A DNA stretch of 64,000 nucleotides from Cellulomonas carbonis (GCF_014636275.1 NZ_BMEB01000001.1:186001-250000), one strand, 5' to 3'. Counted from the first letter of the stretch, positions 1 through 10,741 are shown. Numbers and translations are program-made. The notes: generated by a model from the sequence alone, not told the origin.

Positions 1-535
1 CGACGAGGACGCCCTCGGCGGTCAGGCCCGCGACACCGCGCGACAGGACGGCGGTCGCGACGTGCGCCTCGCCGTGGCGGCGCAGGGCCTCGGCGAGCCC
101 GGGGAGCTCGCGCGCGAGGAGCGGGCGCGTGCCCTCCGGGGTCTCGTCGCGCGGCCCGACCCCGGTCCCGCCGCTGGTCACGACGACGTCGACCCCCTGA
201 CCGGTCGCGGAGCGGATCGCGTCGCCGACGCTCGCGGCCCCGTCGGGCACGACCACGGGCTCACCGGTCTCGAGCCCCGCGTGACGCAGGAGGCCCACGG
301 CGACCGGTCCGGAGCGGTCGACGGCCGCACCGGCGGCGCACCGGTCGGAGGCGACGACGACGGCGGCCCGACGCGTCGGGCGCTCGGCGCCCCGCTGGTC
401 GGTGCCGCGTGGGGACACGTCCGTCGCGTGCGCGCCGCCGTGAGGACCGGTCATCGCACCGACGGTACGCCCCTGCCCGGCCGTGGCCGAGCCTGCGACC
501 GGCCCGTGGCCGCCCGTGAGCACGTCGTCCTGCAT
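1..535 (-). CDS. moaB: MoaB/Mog-family molybdopterin biosynthesis protein, 3' end cut by window edge
   Basis: About 178 codons are visible and the C-terminus lies outside the window. The reading contains TSGGTGVGPRDETPEGT, the molybdopterin-binding signature of the MoaB/MogA fold, which adenylylates molybdopterin before molybdenum insertion. The start at 535 is preferred over the in-frame ATG at 454 because GAGGGAGG lies 5-7 nt upstream on the minus strand. A TAGCGT -10-like hexamer (562-567, minus) would give a leader of about 20 nt. It sits divergent to a regulator and upstream of the nitrate reductase operon, whose NarG subunit needs this cofactor. MoaB and MogA cannot be separated from this fragment. 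Confidence 0.85.
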   Translation of the reverse strand, partial: MQDDVLTGGHGPVAGSATAGQGRTVGAMTGPHGGAHATDVSPRGTDQRGAERPTRRAAVVVASDRCAAGAAVDRSGPVAVGLLRHAGLETGEPVVVPDGAASVGDAIRSATGQGVDVVVTSGGTGVGPRDETPEGTRPLLARELPGLAEALRRHGEAHVATAVLSRGVAGLTAEGVLV

Positions 536-617
536 CTCGCCTCCCTCGCGCGGTGCGGGCGACGCTAGTGGCCGAAGGTCCCGGTCGCGACGCCGCAGGG
601 CCGTCACAATCCCGTGC

Positions 618-1523
<906 letters not shown>

Positions 1524-1674
1524 CGTCGAGGCGCAGTGGCGCAGATCACACGGGGGGTGGGCGTTTGTCACGGCATCCGGTCGTCACCGTCGACGACGTG
1601 CAGGAGTTGGCTGGGTACCTGAAGCCCTGCCCCGGGGGAGCGCCCCGGTGGCCCGAGCCGACGGAGGGTGACCG

Positions 1675-2979
1675 ATGAGCCGCCTCGACCCCGCAGTGCC
1701 GCTGGCCGACTGGGACCCCGAGGTCCCCGAGCGCTGGGACAGCCGGTTCGCGTGGCGCACGCTGTGGGTCACGACGTACAACCTCACGCTCGCGTTCTGC
1801 GTCTGGTACCTCGTCAGCGCGATCGCGCCGCGGCTCAACCAGATCGGCTTCGACCTGAGCAAGGAGGAGCTCTACTGGCTCGTCGCGGTCCCCGGCCTCG
1901 CCGGCGGCCTCATGCGCATGGTCTACATGTTCCTGCCGCCCATCGTCGGCACGCGCACGCTCGTGGGTGGCACCGCGACGCTCATGCTCATGCCGATGCT
2001 GGGCTGGACCATCGCGGTACGGGACGCGACCACCCCCTACTGGGTGCTCATCTTCCTCGCCGCCGCGGCGGGGATCGGCGGCGGTGCGTTCTCGGGGTTC
2101 ATGCCCTCGACCAGCTACTTCTTCCCCAAGCGGCTCCAGGGCACGGCGCTCGGCCTGCAGGCCGGCCTGGGCAACTTCGGGGTCAGCCTCATCCAGTTCC
2201 TCACGCCGTGGGTCGTGGGCTTCGGCCTCCTCGGCACCGCCGCGCTGACGCCGCAGCAGACGGCGACCGGCGAGGACATGTGGCTGCACAACGCCGGCCT
2301 CGTGCTGGTCCCGTGGGTCGTGCTGGGTCTCGTGCTGGCCGCGCTCGTGCTCCGCCGGGTGCCCGTGGAGGCCAACTTCCGTCAGCAGCTCGACATCTTC
2401 GGCGAGAAGCACACGTGGGTCATGACGGCGATCTACCTCATGACGTTCGGCGCGTTCAGCGGCTTCGCGGCGCAGTTCGGGCTCATGATCGCCAACGAGT
2501 ACGGCGGCTTCGAGAACCCGCCCGACCCGCTCGCGTTCGCGTTCCTCGGACCCCTCGTCGGCTCTCTCGTGCGCGCCGCGCTCGGGCCCCTGTGCGACCG
2601 CTTCGGCGGTGCCGTCTGGACCCTCGTCTCCGGGATCGGGATGACCGTCAGCACGGTCTTCACGATCTTCTTCCTCTCACCGACCGACCGCGGGCAGTTC
2701 ACGGGTTTCCTCGTCGGGATGCTCGCGATCTTCCTGTTCGCGGGCGTCGGCAACGCGGGCACGTTCAAGCAGATGCCGATGATCTTCCCGAAGCGCCAGG
2801 CCGGCGGTGTCATCGGCTGGACCGCGTCGGTCGCCGCCTTCGGCCCGTTCCTGGTGGGCATCGCGCTGTCGGTGATGGCCCCCCGCACCTTCTTCATCGG
2901 GTGTGCGGTCTACTTCGCCGCCTGCACGGTCCTCACCTGGGTCTACTACGCCCGTCCGGGAGCGCCCAAGCCGAGCTGA
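1675..2979 (+). CDS. narK: Nitrate/nitrite transporter NarK (MFS)
   Basis: 434 aa, a polytopic major-facilitator protein of about 12 membrane helices in the NarK/NasA family. Glycine-rich nitrate-signature-like stretches are visible (AAAAGIGGGAFSGFMPSTSYFFPK region near residue 130 and GVGNAGTFKQMPMIFPKR near residue 360), the usual paired motifs of nitrate porters. GGAGGGTG at 1661-1668 supports the ATG at 1675. It is followed 73 nt later by narG, so uptake of nitrate or exchange for nitrite is encoded with the reductase. Whether it is a proton symporter or an antiporter cannot be decided from sequence alone. Confidence 0.93.
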   Translation: MSRLDPAVPLADWDPEVPERWDSRFAWRTLWVTTYNLTLAFCVWYLVSAIAPRLNQIGFDLSKEELYWLVAVPGLAGGLMRMVYMFLPPIVGTRTLVGGTATLMLMPMLGWTIAVRDATTPYWVLIFLAAAAGIGGGAFSGFMPSTSYFFPKRLQGTALGLQAGLGNFGVSLIQFLTPWVVGFGLLGTAALTPQQTATGEDMWLHNAGLVLVPWVVLGLVLAALVLRRVPVEANFRQQLDIFGEKHTWVMTAIYLMTFGAFSGFAAQFGLMIANEYGGFENPPDPLAFAFLGPLVGSLVRAALGPLCDRFGGAVWTLVSGIGMTVSTVFTIFFLSPTDRGQFTGFLVGMLAIFLFAGVGNAGTFKQMPMIFPKRQAGGVIGWTASVAAFGPFLVGIALSVMAPRTFFIGCAVYFAACTVLTWVYYARPGAPKPS

Positions 2980-3052
2980 GCAGAGCCCCGCCGGGACGCG
3001 CCCGCCCGTTCCGGCCCGGCCCGCCCGTCACCGACCAGCGAAGGAGCAGTCC

Positions 3053-6000
3053 GTGAACCCCACCACCGAACGCACCGAGGGGACCGGGCGCGCCGACCGG
3101 CCGGGGCGTCCCGGGCTCGACTCGCCCGCCTCCGACGTCCTTCTCCGGCTCGGCCGGCACCTGCGCAAGGGTGAGGTCTCCTACGACCTGCGCACGCTCC
3201 ACCAGGCGGGCGGCCGCGAGGCCGACACGTTCTACCGGGACCGGTGGAGCCACGACAAGGTCGTCCGGTCCACGCACGGCGTGAACTGCACCGGGTCGTG
3301 CTCGTGGAAGGTCTACGTCAAGGACGGGATCATCACCTGGGAGGCCCAGCAGACCGACTACCCCTCGGTCGGCCCCGACCGCCCGGAGTACGAGCCGCGC
3401 GGCTGCCCGCGCGGCGCGGCATTCAGCTGGTACACGTACTCGCCGACGCGGGTGCGGTACCCGTACGTCCGCGGCGTGCTGCTGCAGATGTACCGCGAGG
3501 CGAAGGCGCGCACGGGTGACCCGGTCGAGGCGTGGGCGAGCATCGTCGACGACCCCGAGGCGTCGCGGCGCTACAAGCGCGCGCGGGGCAAGGGCGGCCT
3601 CGTCCGCGCGACGTGGGACGAGGCGGTCGAGATCGTCGCGGCGGCGCAGGTGCACACGATCCGTCGGTACGGTCCGGACCGCATCGCGGGCTTCTCGCCC
3701 ATCCCGGCGATGTCGATGGTGTCGCACGGCGCGGGGGCGCGGTACCACTCGCTCATCGGCGCGCCGATGCTGTCGTTCTACGACTGGTACGCGGACCTCC
3801 CCGTCGCGTCGCCGCAGGTCTTCGGCGACCAGACCGACGTGCCCGAGTCGGGGGACTGGTGGGACGCCGGCTACCTCATCATGTGGGGCTCGAACATCCC
3901 GGTCACGCGCACGCCCGACGCGCACTGGATGGCCGAGGCGCGCTACCGCGGGCAGAAGGTCGTGGCCGTGGCGCCCGACTACGCGGACAACGTGAAGTTC
4001 GCGGACGAGTGGCTCGCCGCGGCGCCCGGCACCGACGGTGCGCTCGCGATGGCGATGGGCCACGTCGTCCTGCGCGAGTTCTTCGTCGACCGGCAGGTCC
4101 CGTACTTCACCGACTACGTCAAGCGGTACACCGACCTCCCGTTCCTCGTACGGCTCGACGAGACGCCCGACGGCGTCGTGCCCGGCAAGTTCCTCACCGC
4201 GTCCGACCTGCCGGGCGCCGAGGCGCGCACCGAGAACGCCGAGTTCAAGACCGTGCTGCTCGACGCCGGCACGGGTGCGCCCGTGGTGCCCGGCGGCTCG
4301 CTCGGCTTCCACTACGGCGACGACGGCGCGGGCCGCTGGAACCTGGACCTCGGCGACGTCGACCCGGTCCTGTCGATCGCCGAGGACCGGGCCGCCGAGG
4401 GCGCCGTGGAGGTCACGCTGCCGCGGTTCGACACGCTCGACGGCTCGGCCGCGACGGTGCGTCGTGGCGTCCCCGTGCGCCGGGTCGGCGAGCACCTGGT
4501 CACGACCGTCTTCGACCTCATGCTCGCGCAGTACGGCGTCGGGCGTCCGGGACTCCCGGGCCAGTGGCCCACCGGGTACGACGACCCGACCGGCGGCTGC
4601 ACGCCCGCGTGGCAGGAGCAGTTCACGGGCGTGCCCGCCGCCAAGGCCGAGCGGATCGGGCGCGAGTTCGCGGCCAACGCCGAGGAGTCGCGCGGCCGGT
4701 CGATGATCATCATGGGTGCGGGCACCAACCACTGGTTCCACTCCGACACGATCTACCGGTCGTTCCTCGCGCTCACGACGCTCACGGGGTGCCAGGGCGT
4801 CAACGGCGGTGGCTGGGCGCACTACGTCGGTCAGGAGAAGTGCCGCCCCGTCACGGGTCACGGGCACTACGCGAACGCGCTCGACTGGTCGCGACCGCCA
4901 CGCACGATGATCCAGACGGCGTACTGGTACCTCCACACCGACCAGTTCCGCTACGACCAGTTCGGCGCCGACACGCTCGCTTCGGCGACGCCGGGCGCGG
5001 CGCGCGGACAGCTCTCGGGCCGGACCACGGCCGACGTCGTCGCGCTGTCCGCCCGGCTGGGGTGGATGCCGTCGTACCCCACGTTCGACCGGAACCCGCT
5101 CGACCTCGCCGACGAGGTCGCCGCCTCCGGCCGGTCCGTGGCCGAGCACGTCCCCGCCGAGCTGCTCGCCGGGCGCCTGCGCTTCGCCGCCGAGGACCCG
5201 GACGCCCCGGAGAACTTCCCGCGCGTGCTGACGGTGTGGCGCGCGAACCTGCTCGGGAGCTCGGCCAAGGGCAACGAGTACTTCCTGCACCACCTCCTCG
5301 GCACCGACTCCAACCTCCGGGCCACCCCGACGCCGCCCGAGGCACGCCCGCGCGACGTCGTCTGGCGCGAGGAGGCCCCCACGGGGAAGCTCGACCTGCT
5401 CCTCGCGCTCGACTTCCGGATGACGAGCACGACCGTCTACTCCGACGTCGTCCTCCCGGCGGCCACCTGGTACGAGAAGCACGACCTCAACACGACGGAC
5501 ATGCACCCGTTCGTCAACTCGTTCAGCCCCGCCATCGCGCCGCCCTGGCAGACCAGGACCGACTTCGACATCTTCCACACGCTCGCGCGGCGGTTCAGCG
5601 AGCTCGGGGCGCAGCACCTGGGAGTGCGCAAGGACGTCGTCGCGGTGCCGCTCACCCACGACACGCCCGACGAGATGGCGACGCCGCACGGGCGCGTGCG
5701 GGACTGGAAGTCGGGGGAGTGCGACCCCGTGCCGGGGCGCACCATGCCCAAGCTCGTCGTCGTCGAGCGCGACTACGGGGCGATCGCCGCGAAGATGGCG
5801 TCGCTCGGCCCGCTGCTCGACACGCTCGGGACGACCACCAAGGGCATCACGTACGACGTGCGCGAGGAGGTCGAGCTCCTGGCGCGCAAGAACGGCGTCG
5901 TCCGCGGCGGCGGCGTCGCCGACGGCAGGCCGTCGCTCGCCCGCGACGTGCACGCGTGCGAGGCGATCCTCGCGCTGTCCGGCACGACCAACGGCCGGCT

Positions 6001-6805
6001 CGCGGTGCAGGGCTTCGAGACGCTCGAGAAGCGCACCGGCCAGCACATGGCCGACATGGCCGCCGAGCACGAGGGCAAGAAGGTCACGTTCTCGGACACG
6101 CAGGCCGCACCCGTCACCGTGATCACGTCGCCCGAGTGGTCCGGGTCCGAGCACGGCGGGCGTCGTTACTCGCCGTTCACCATCAACGTCGAGCGCCTGC
6201 GCCCGTGGCACACGCTCACCGGCCGTCAGCAGTTCTTCATCGACCACGACTGGATGACGGAGCTCGGCGAGAACCTGCCGGTGTTCCGCCCGCCGCTGGA
6301 CATGGCCTCGCTCTTCGACGAGCCGGTGATCGGCGAGACCGGTGCGCTCGGCGTCACGGTCCGGTACCTGACGCCGCACAACAAGTGGTCGATCCACTCC
6401 GAGTACCAGGACAACCTGTTCATGCTGTCGCTGTCGCGCGGCGGCCCGACGATCTGGATGAGCGACGTCGACGCCGCGAAGGTCGGCGTCGGCGACAACG
6501 ACTGGGTCGAGGCGGTCAACCGCAACGGCGTCGTCGTCGCGCGTGCTGTCGTGTCGCACCGCATGCCCGAGGGCACGGTCTACATGCACCACGCGCAGGA
6601 CCGGCTCATCGACGTGCCGCTGTCGGAGACGACGGGGCGGCGCGGCGGGATCCACAACTCGCTCACGCGGCTGCTCATCAAGCCCAGCCACCTCATCGGC
6701 GGGTACGCGCAGCTGTCCTACGCGTTCAACTACCTCGGCCCGACGGGCAACCAGCGCGACGAGGTCACGGTCATCCGCCGACGCAGCCAGGAGGTCACGT
6801 ACTGA
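3053..6805 (+). CDS. narG: Respiratory nitrate reductase alpha subunit NarG
   Basis: 1250 aa, normal for membrane-bound NarG. This is the Mo-bisMGD catalytic subunit reducing nitrate to nitrite on the cytoplasmic side. His75-x3-Cys79-x3-Cys83 and Cys118 match the His/Cys ligands of the FS0 [4Fe-4S] cluster, and Asp244 in SFYDWYADLP matches the molybdenum ligand. The GTG at 3053 is chosen for AAGGAG at 3041-3046; upstream in-frame starts overlap narK and lack a site. No twin-arginine export signal is visible, as expected for a cytoplasmic NarG. narH follows after 46 nt. A very long opposite-strand reading across this gene is a codon-bias shadow. Confidence 0.97.
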   Translation: MNPTTERTEGTGRADRPGRPGLDSPASDVLLRLGRHLRKGEVSYDLRTLHQAGGREADTFYRDRWSHDKVVRSTHGVNCTGSCSWKVYVKDGIITWEAQQTDYPSVGPDRPEYEPRGCPRGAAFSWYTYSPTRVRYPYVRGVLLQMYREAKARTGDPVEAWASIVDDPEASRRYKRARGKGGLVRATWDEAVEIVAAAQVHTIRRYGPDRIAGFSPIPAMSMVSHGAGARYHSLIGAPMLSFYDWYADLPVASPQVFGDQTDVPESGDWWDAGYLIMWGSNIPVTRTPDAHWMAEARYRGQKVVAVAPDYADNVKFADEWLAAAPGTDGALAMAMGHVVLREFFVDRQVPYFTDYVKRYTDLPFLVRLDETPDGVVPGKFLTASDLPGAEARTENAEFKTVLLDAGTGAPVVPGGSLGFHYGDDGAGRWNLDLGDVDPVLSIAEDRAAEGAVEVTLPRFDTLDGSAATVRRGVPVRRVGEHLVTTVFDLMLAQYGVGRPGLPGQWPTGYDDPTGGCTPAWQEQFTGVPAAKAERIGREFAANAEESRGRSMIIMGAGTNHWFHSDTIYRSFLALTTLTGCQGVNGGGWAHYVGQEKCRPVTGHGHYANALDWSRPPRTMIQTAYWYLHTDQFRYDQFGADTLASATPGAARGQLSGRTTADVVALSARLGWMPSYPTFDRNPLDLADEVAASGRSVAEHVPAELLAGRLRFAAEDPDAPENFPRVLTVWRANLLGSSAKGNEYFLHHLLGTDSNLRATPTPPEARPRDVVWREEAPTGKLDLLLALDFRMTSTTVYSDVVLPAATWYEKHDLNTTDMHPFVNSFSPAIAPPWQTRTDFDIFHTLARRFSELGAQHLGVRKDVVAVPLTHDTPDEMATPHGRVRDWKSGECDPVPGRTMPKLVVVERDYGAIAAKMASLGPLLDTLGTTTKGITYDVREEVELLARKNGVVRGGGVADGRPSLARDVHACEAILALSGTTNGRLAVQGFETLEKRTGQHMADMAAEHEGKKVTFSDTQAAPVTVITSPEWSGSEHGGRRYSPFTINVERLRPWHTLTGRQQFFIDHDWMTELGENLPVFRPPLDMASLFDEPVIGETGALGVTVRYLTPHNKWSIHSEYQDNLFMLSLSRGGPTIWMSDVDAAKVGVGDNDWVEAVNRNGVVVARAVVSHRMPEGTVYMHHAQDRLIDVPLSETTGRRGGIHNSLTRLLIKPSHLIGGYAQLSYAFNYLGPTGNQRDEVTVIRRRSQEVTY

Positions 6806-6851
6806 TGCACGAGCGGCGAGCAGCGGCGACGACGACGCGGGAGGCGACGCG

Positions 6852-8651
6852 ATGAGGGTCATGGCGCAGATGGCGATGGTGATGAACCTCGACAAGTGCA
6901 TCGGGTGCCACACGTGCTCCGTCACGTGCAAGCAGGCGTGGACGAACCGCACCGGCACCGAGTACGTGTGGTTCAACAACGTGGAGACGCGGCCCGGCCA
7001 GGGCTACCCGCGCACGTACGAGGACCAGGAGAAGTGGGAGGGCGGCTGGACGCTCAACAAGCGCGGACGCCTCCAGCTCAAGGCCGGCGGGCGGCTCAAG
7101 AACCTGCTGACGATCTTCGCGAGCCCCAAGCAGCCGTCGATCGACGAGTACTACGAGCCGTGGACGTACGACTACGAGAACCTCACGAACGCACCGCTGC
7201 AGGAGCACACGCCCGTCGCGCGCCCGAAGTCGCTGCTCTCGGGCGAGGACATGCAGGTGCGCTGGTCGGCCAACTGGGACGACAACCTCGGCGGCGGACC
7301 GAGCGTGACGCAGGCCGACCCGGTCCTGCAGAAGGTCTCGGACAAGGTCCGCCTCGAGTTCGAGCAGACCTTCATGTTCTACCTCCCGCGCATCTGCGAG
7401 CACTGCCTCAACCCGTCCTGCGCCGCCTCCTGCCCGTCGGGAGCGATCTACAAGCGCGCCGAGGACGGCATCGTCCTCGTCGACCAGGACCGGTGCCGCG
7501 GCTGGCGCAAGTGCGTCACGGGGTGCCCCTACAAGAAGGTCTACTTCAACCACCGGACCGGCAAGGCCGAGAAGTGCACGTTCTGCTTCCCGCGCATCGA
7601 GGTCGGCCTGCCGACCGTGTGCTCGGAGACCTGCGTGGGCCGGCTGCGCTACATCGGCCTCGTGCTGTACGACGCCGACCGGGTCCTGGAGGCGGCCAGC
7701 GAGCCCGACGAGCACAAGCTGCTCGCCGCGCAGCGCAGCGTGCTGCTCGACCCGCACGACCCCGAGGTCCAGCGCGAGGCCGAGCGCGCGGGCATCCCGC
7801 GCGACTGGGTCGACGCCGCCCAGCGGTCGCCGATCTGGCGCCTCATCAGCGAGTTCGAGGTCGCCCTGCCGCTGCACCCCGAGTACCGCACCATGCCGAT
7901 GGTCTGGTACATCCCGCCGCTGTCGCCCGTGGTCGACGTCGTCGCGGAGACGGGTGAGGACGCCGAGGACTCGCGCAACCTGTTCGCAGCGATCGACACG
8001 CTGCGCATCCCGGTCGAGTACCTCGCGGAGCTCTTCACCGCCGGGGACACGGCCCCCGTGACCGCGGTGCTCAAGCGGCTCGCCGCCATGCGGTCCTACA
8101 TGCGCGACATCAGCATGGGACGCGACGGCGACCCGTCGATCCCGGCGGGCGTGGGGATGGACGAGCACTCGATGCAGGCCATGTACCGGCTGCTCGCGAT
8201 CGCCAAGTACGACGAGCGCTACGTCATCCCGAGCGCGCACGCCGAGCAGGCGCACGGTCTCGAGGAGCTCGCGACGGAGTGCGCGCTCGACTACGAGGGC
8301 GGTCCGGGGATGGGCGGGTCGGGACCCTTCGGCGAGGGCTCGGGCGGCGCCTACCTCAACGACCCGATCGCGGTCGAGAACTTCCACATGCTCAAGCAGC
8401 GGCAGACGACGGACACCGTCGCCGACCCCGCGACGAGGAAGGCCCGGGTCAACCTCCTCAACTGGGACGGCAAGGGCGCACCCGAGGGCATGTTCCCGCC
8501 GCGCCCCGACGGGCCGCACCTCGCCCAGCCCGACACGGACGGCGGCGTCGTCCAGCCGCTGCCCGCCGGGGGCAGCGAGTCGGGACCGGCCGGGTCGGGG
8601 ACGGACGCGCGCGACGGCGACGCGCCGCGCCCGGGCGGTGGTGCGCCGTGA
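6852..8651 (+). CDS. narH: Respiratory nitrate reductase beta subunit NarH
   Basis: 599 aa electron-transfer subunit. Four cysteine groups are visible: CIGCHTCSVTC (Cys16, 19, 22, 26), CEHCLNPSCAASC, CRGWRKCVTGC and the CTFC...CSETC pair. The Trp in CRGWRKC replaces a Cys, as in E. coli NarH, where it gives a [3Fe-4S] cluster. GGGAGG at 6839-6844 supports the ATG at 6852. The last 60 or so residues are a Gly/Pro/Asp-rich tail, longer than in typical 510-560 aa homologues and of no recognised function. The stop overlaps the narJ start by four bases (GTGA). Confidence 0.97.
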   Translation: MRVMAQMAMVMNLDKCIGCHTCSVTCKQAWTNRTGTEYVWFNNVETRPGQGYPRTYEDQEKWEGGWTLNKRGRLQLKAGGRLKNLLTIFASPKQPSIDEYYEPWTYDYENLTNAPLQEHTPVARPKSLLSGEDMQVRWSANWDDNLGGGPSVTQADPVLQKVSDKVRLEFEQTFMFYLPRICEHCLNPSCAASCPSGAIYKRAEDGIVLVDQDRCRGWRKCVTGCPYKKVYFNHRTGKAEKCTFCFPRIEVGLPTVCSETCVGRLRYIGLVLYDADRVLEAASEPDEHKLLAAQRSVLLDPHDPEVQREAERAGIPRDWVDAAQRSPIWRLISEFEVALPLHPEYRTMPMVWYIPPLSPVVDVVAETGEDAEDSRNLFAAIDTLRIPVEYLAELFTAGDTAPVTAVLKRLAAMRSYMRDISMGRDGDPSIPAGVGMDEHSMQAMYRLLAIAKYDERYVIPSAHAEQAHGLEELATECALDYEGGPGMGGSGPFGEGSGGAYLNDPIAVENFHMLKQRQTTDTVADPATRKARVNLLNWDGKGAPEGMFPPRPDGPHLAQPDTDGGVVQPLPAGGSESGPAGSGTDARDGDAPRPGGGAP

Positions 8652-9322
8652 ACCGGCTCGAGCGCCAGGCGGTCGCGCGCCGGTGCGCGACGCGCGAGAA
8701 CGCGGTCGTGCACCGGGCGGCGGCCCTCCTGCTCGAGTACCCCGACGCCGAGCTCGTCGCGCTCGCCCCCGTCCTGCGCGACGCGCTCGCGGACGTGCGC
8801 CCCCAGCTCGCCGCACCGCTGCTGCGCGTCATCGACCACCTGACGTCACGACCGGTCACCGAGCTCGCGGCCGAGTACGTCGAGACGTTCGACCTGCGTC
8901 GACGCTGCAGCCCGTACCTGACCTACTTCGCCTACGGGGACACCCGCAAGCGCGGCGTCGCGCTCGTGGAGTTCAAGCAGGCGTACCGCGCCGCCGGGTT
9001 CGAGGTCGCCGACGCGGAGCTGCCCGACCACCTCGCCGTCGTGCTCGAGCTCGCCGCGACGGCCGACGACGACGGGCGGGCCGCCGGGATCGGTCTCCTC
9101 CTCGCGCACCGTGCGGGGCTCGAGCTGCTGCGCCTCGCGCTCCTCGACGCGGGGTCACCCTGGGCGGACGTGCTCGTCGCGGTGTGCGCGACGCTCCCGC
9201 CGCTCGCGGGCGACGACCGCGAGGCCGTCGCGCGCCTGGCCGCCGAGGGACCGCCCGAGGAGGAGGTCGGCCTCGACCCGTTCACGCCACCCCTGACCGC
9301 CCCGATCGGAGCCCGCCGATGA
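8648..9322 (+). CDS. narJ: Nitrate reductase assembly chaperone NarJ
   Basis: 224 aa of the TorD/NarJ helical chaperone family, needed for cofactor insertion into NarG before membrane docking. The conserved region reading YVETFDLRRRCSPYLTYFAYGDTRKRG is typical of NarJ. The GTG at 8648 overlaps the narH stop (GTGA) and its own stop overlaps the narI start (ATGA), so narH, narJ and narI are probably translationally coupled. Confidence 0.95.
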   Translation: MNRLERQAVARRCATRENAVVHRAAALLLEYPDAELVALAPVLRDALADVRPQLAAPLLRVIDHLTSRPVTELAAEYVETFDLRRRCSPYLTYFAYGDTRKRGVALVEFKQAYRAAGFEVADAELPDHLAVVLELAATADDDGRAAGIGLLLAHRAGLELLRLALLDAGSPWADVLVAVCATLPPLAGDDREAVARLAAEGPPEEEVGLDPFTPPLTAPIGARR

Positions 9323-10083
9323 CCACCACCGCCGACGTCGTCCTGTGGGTCGTCGTCCCGTACGTCTGCCTCGCGTTCTTCGTCCTCGGCCACGTGTGGC
9401 GGTACCGGTACGACAAGTTCGGCTGGACGACCAGGTCCTCGCAGCTGTACGAGCGCCGCCTGCTGCGGTGGGCGAGCCCGCTGTTCCACTTCGGGATCCT
9501 CGCGGTGTTCCTGGGCCACGTGATGGGTCTGGGGATCCCGAAGGCCTGGACGCGCGCCGTGGGCATGAGCGACGAGATCTACCACTTCCTCGCGATCACC
9601 ATCGGCGCCGTCGCCGGCTTCTGCACCATCGTGGGCCTCGCGCTGCTCATCTACCGCCGGCGCACGGTCGGCCCGGTCTTCCGCGCGACGACGAAGATGG
9701 ACAAGGTCATGTACCTCGTCCTCACCGTGGTGATCGTCCTGGGCATGTGGAACACGATCGCGGGGTCGATCCTCAACCTCGGCGGGCACTACGACTACCG
9801 CGACGGCGTGTCCGTGTGGTTCCGTGGCATCTTCCGCTTCGACCTGCACCCGGAGCTCATGGCCGAGGCGCCGCTCGGGTTCCAGCTGCACGGCATGTCG
9901 GCGATGCTGCTCTTCGCCCTGTGGCCGTTCACGCGTCTCGTCCACGTCTTCAGCGTCCCGCTCGGCTACCTCTGGCGGCCGTACGTCGTCTACCGCTCGC
10001 GGACCGACCGGCTCGGCTCGCGCGCGTCGCGACCCGGCTGGGAGCGGGTCGAGCGACGCCCGGAGCGCGCGGGTCGGCTGTGA
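9319..10083 (+). CDS. narI: Respiratory nitrate reductase gamma subunit NarI
   Basis: 254 aa, five predicted membrane helices. It is the di-heme cytochrome b that oxidises menaquinol and passes electrons to NarH. His57, His67, His191 and His209 have nearly the same spacing as the four heme ligands of E. coli NarI (56, 66, 187, 205). The ATG overlaps the narJ stop. The last 35 residues are Arg-rich and probably cytoplasmic. It ends the reductase gene set. Confidence 0.96.
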   Translation: MTTTADVVLWVVVPYVCLAFFVLGHVWRYRYDKFGWTTRSSQLYERRLLRWASPLFHFGILAVFLGHVMGLGIPKAWTRAVGMSDEIYHFLAITIGAVAGFCTIVGLALLIYRRRTVGPVFRATTKMDKVMYLVLTVVIVLGMWNTIAGSILNLGGHYDYRDGVSVWFRGIFRFDLHPELMAEAPLGFQLHGMSAMLLFALWPFTRLVHVFSVPLGYLWRPYVVYRSRTDRLGSRASRPGWERVERRPERAGRL

Positions 10084-10159
10084 CCCTTCACGTGCGCGAC
10101 GGCGCGCGAAGCCTGACGGCGGCCCCCGGACGGACCGAGGCCCGCGTGAGGAGGTGGCG

Positions 10160-10741
10160 ATGAGCTGGATCGAGGACGCGGACGAGGCCGTGCCCGACGT
10201 GGCCGGCCTGTACGCGCGCGAGCGCGCGACGCGCGGGTACGTGCCCGACTACACGCGCGTCCTCGCGCACCGGTCGCGGGTGCTGCGGGCCTGGGAAGAC
10301 CTCAACGGGGCCGTCAAGGCCACCACGGACGCCCGGCGGTACGAGCTCGCGACGCTCGGCGCGGCACTCCGGCTCCGCTCGAGCTACTGCTCGCTCGCGC
10401 ACGGGCGGGTCCTCGCCGAGCACCACCTCGACGCCGGCACGGTCGCCGCGATCGCGCAGGGCCGTGCCGATGACGTGCTCGACCCGGTCGACGCCGCCGT
10501 GGTCCGGCTGGCGGACCGCGTCGCCGCGGGCGCCGCGGCCATGACGGAGGACGACCTCGCGGAGCTGCGCGACCTCGGACTGGGTGACGAGGAGATCCTC
10601 GACGTGGTGCTCGCGGCGGCGGCACGGTGCTTCTTCAGCACCGTGCTCGACGCCGTCGGCGCACGCCCCGACGCCGCGTACCGCGAGCTCGACGCGGACC
10701 TGCGCGACGCGCTCACCGTGGGTCGTCCGATCGCGGACTGA
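10160..10741 (+). CDS. Carboxymuconolactone decarboxylase/AhpD-fold protein
   Basis: 193 aa. The centre matches the peroxidase-related AhpD-like family, with Cys77-x3-His81 in SSYCSLAHG. The first Cys of the AhpD CxxC is Ser74 here, so a standard two-cysteine peroxidase cycle is unlikely. GAGGAGGTGG directly upstream supports the ATG at 10160. It follows narI by 76 nt on the same strand and may be cotranscribed; a role against nitrosative or peroxide stress during nitrate respiration is inference only. Confidence 0.8.
   Translation: MSWIEDADEAVPDVAGLYARERATRGYVPDYTRVLAHRSRVLRAWEDLNGAVKATTDARRYELATLGAALRLRSSYCSLAHGRVLAEHHLDAGTVAAIAQGRADDVLDPVDAAVVRLADRVAAGAAAMTEDDLAELRDLGLGDEEILDVVLAAAARCFFSTVLDAVGARPDAAYRELDADLRDALTVGRPIAD

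Noticed and set aside
483..617. Upstream in-frame extension of the nar-linked regulator from 483
   Set aside because: It would run antisense into moaB and through its promoter, and adds only Ser/Arg-rich residues before the winged helix.
1524..1674. Possible FNR or CRP box before narK
   Set aside because: Only partial GTCAC repeats are seen; no half-site pair with correct spacing and symmetry.
2933..6979. A 1348-codon open frame antisense to narG
   Set aside because: It mirrors the narG coding frame, has Arg/Val/Asp-rich low-complexity composition, no start signal and no recognisable domain. Long antisense frames are expected at this GC content.
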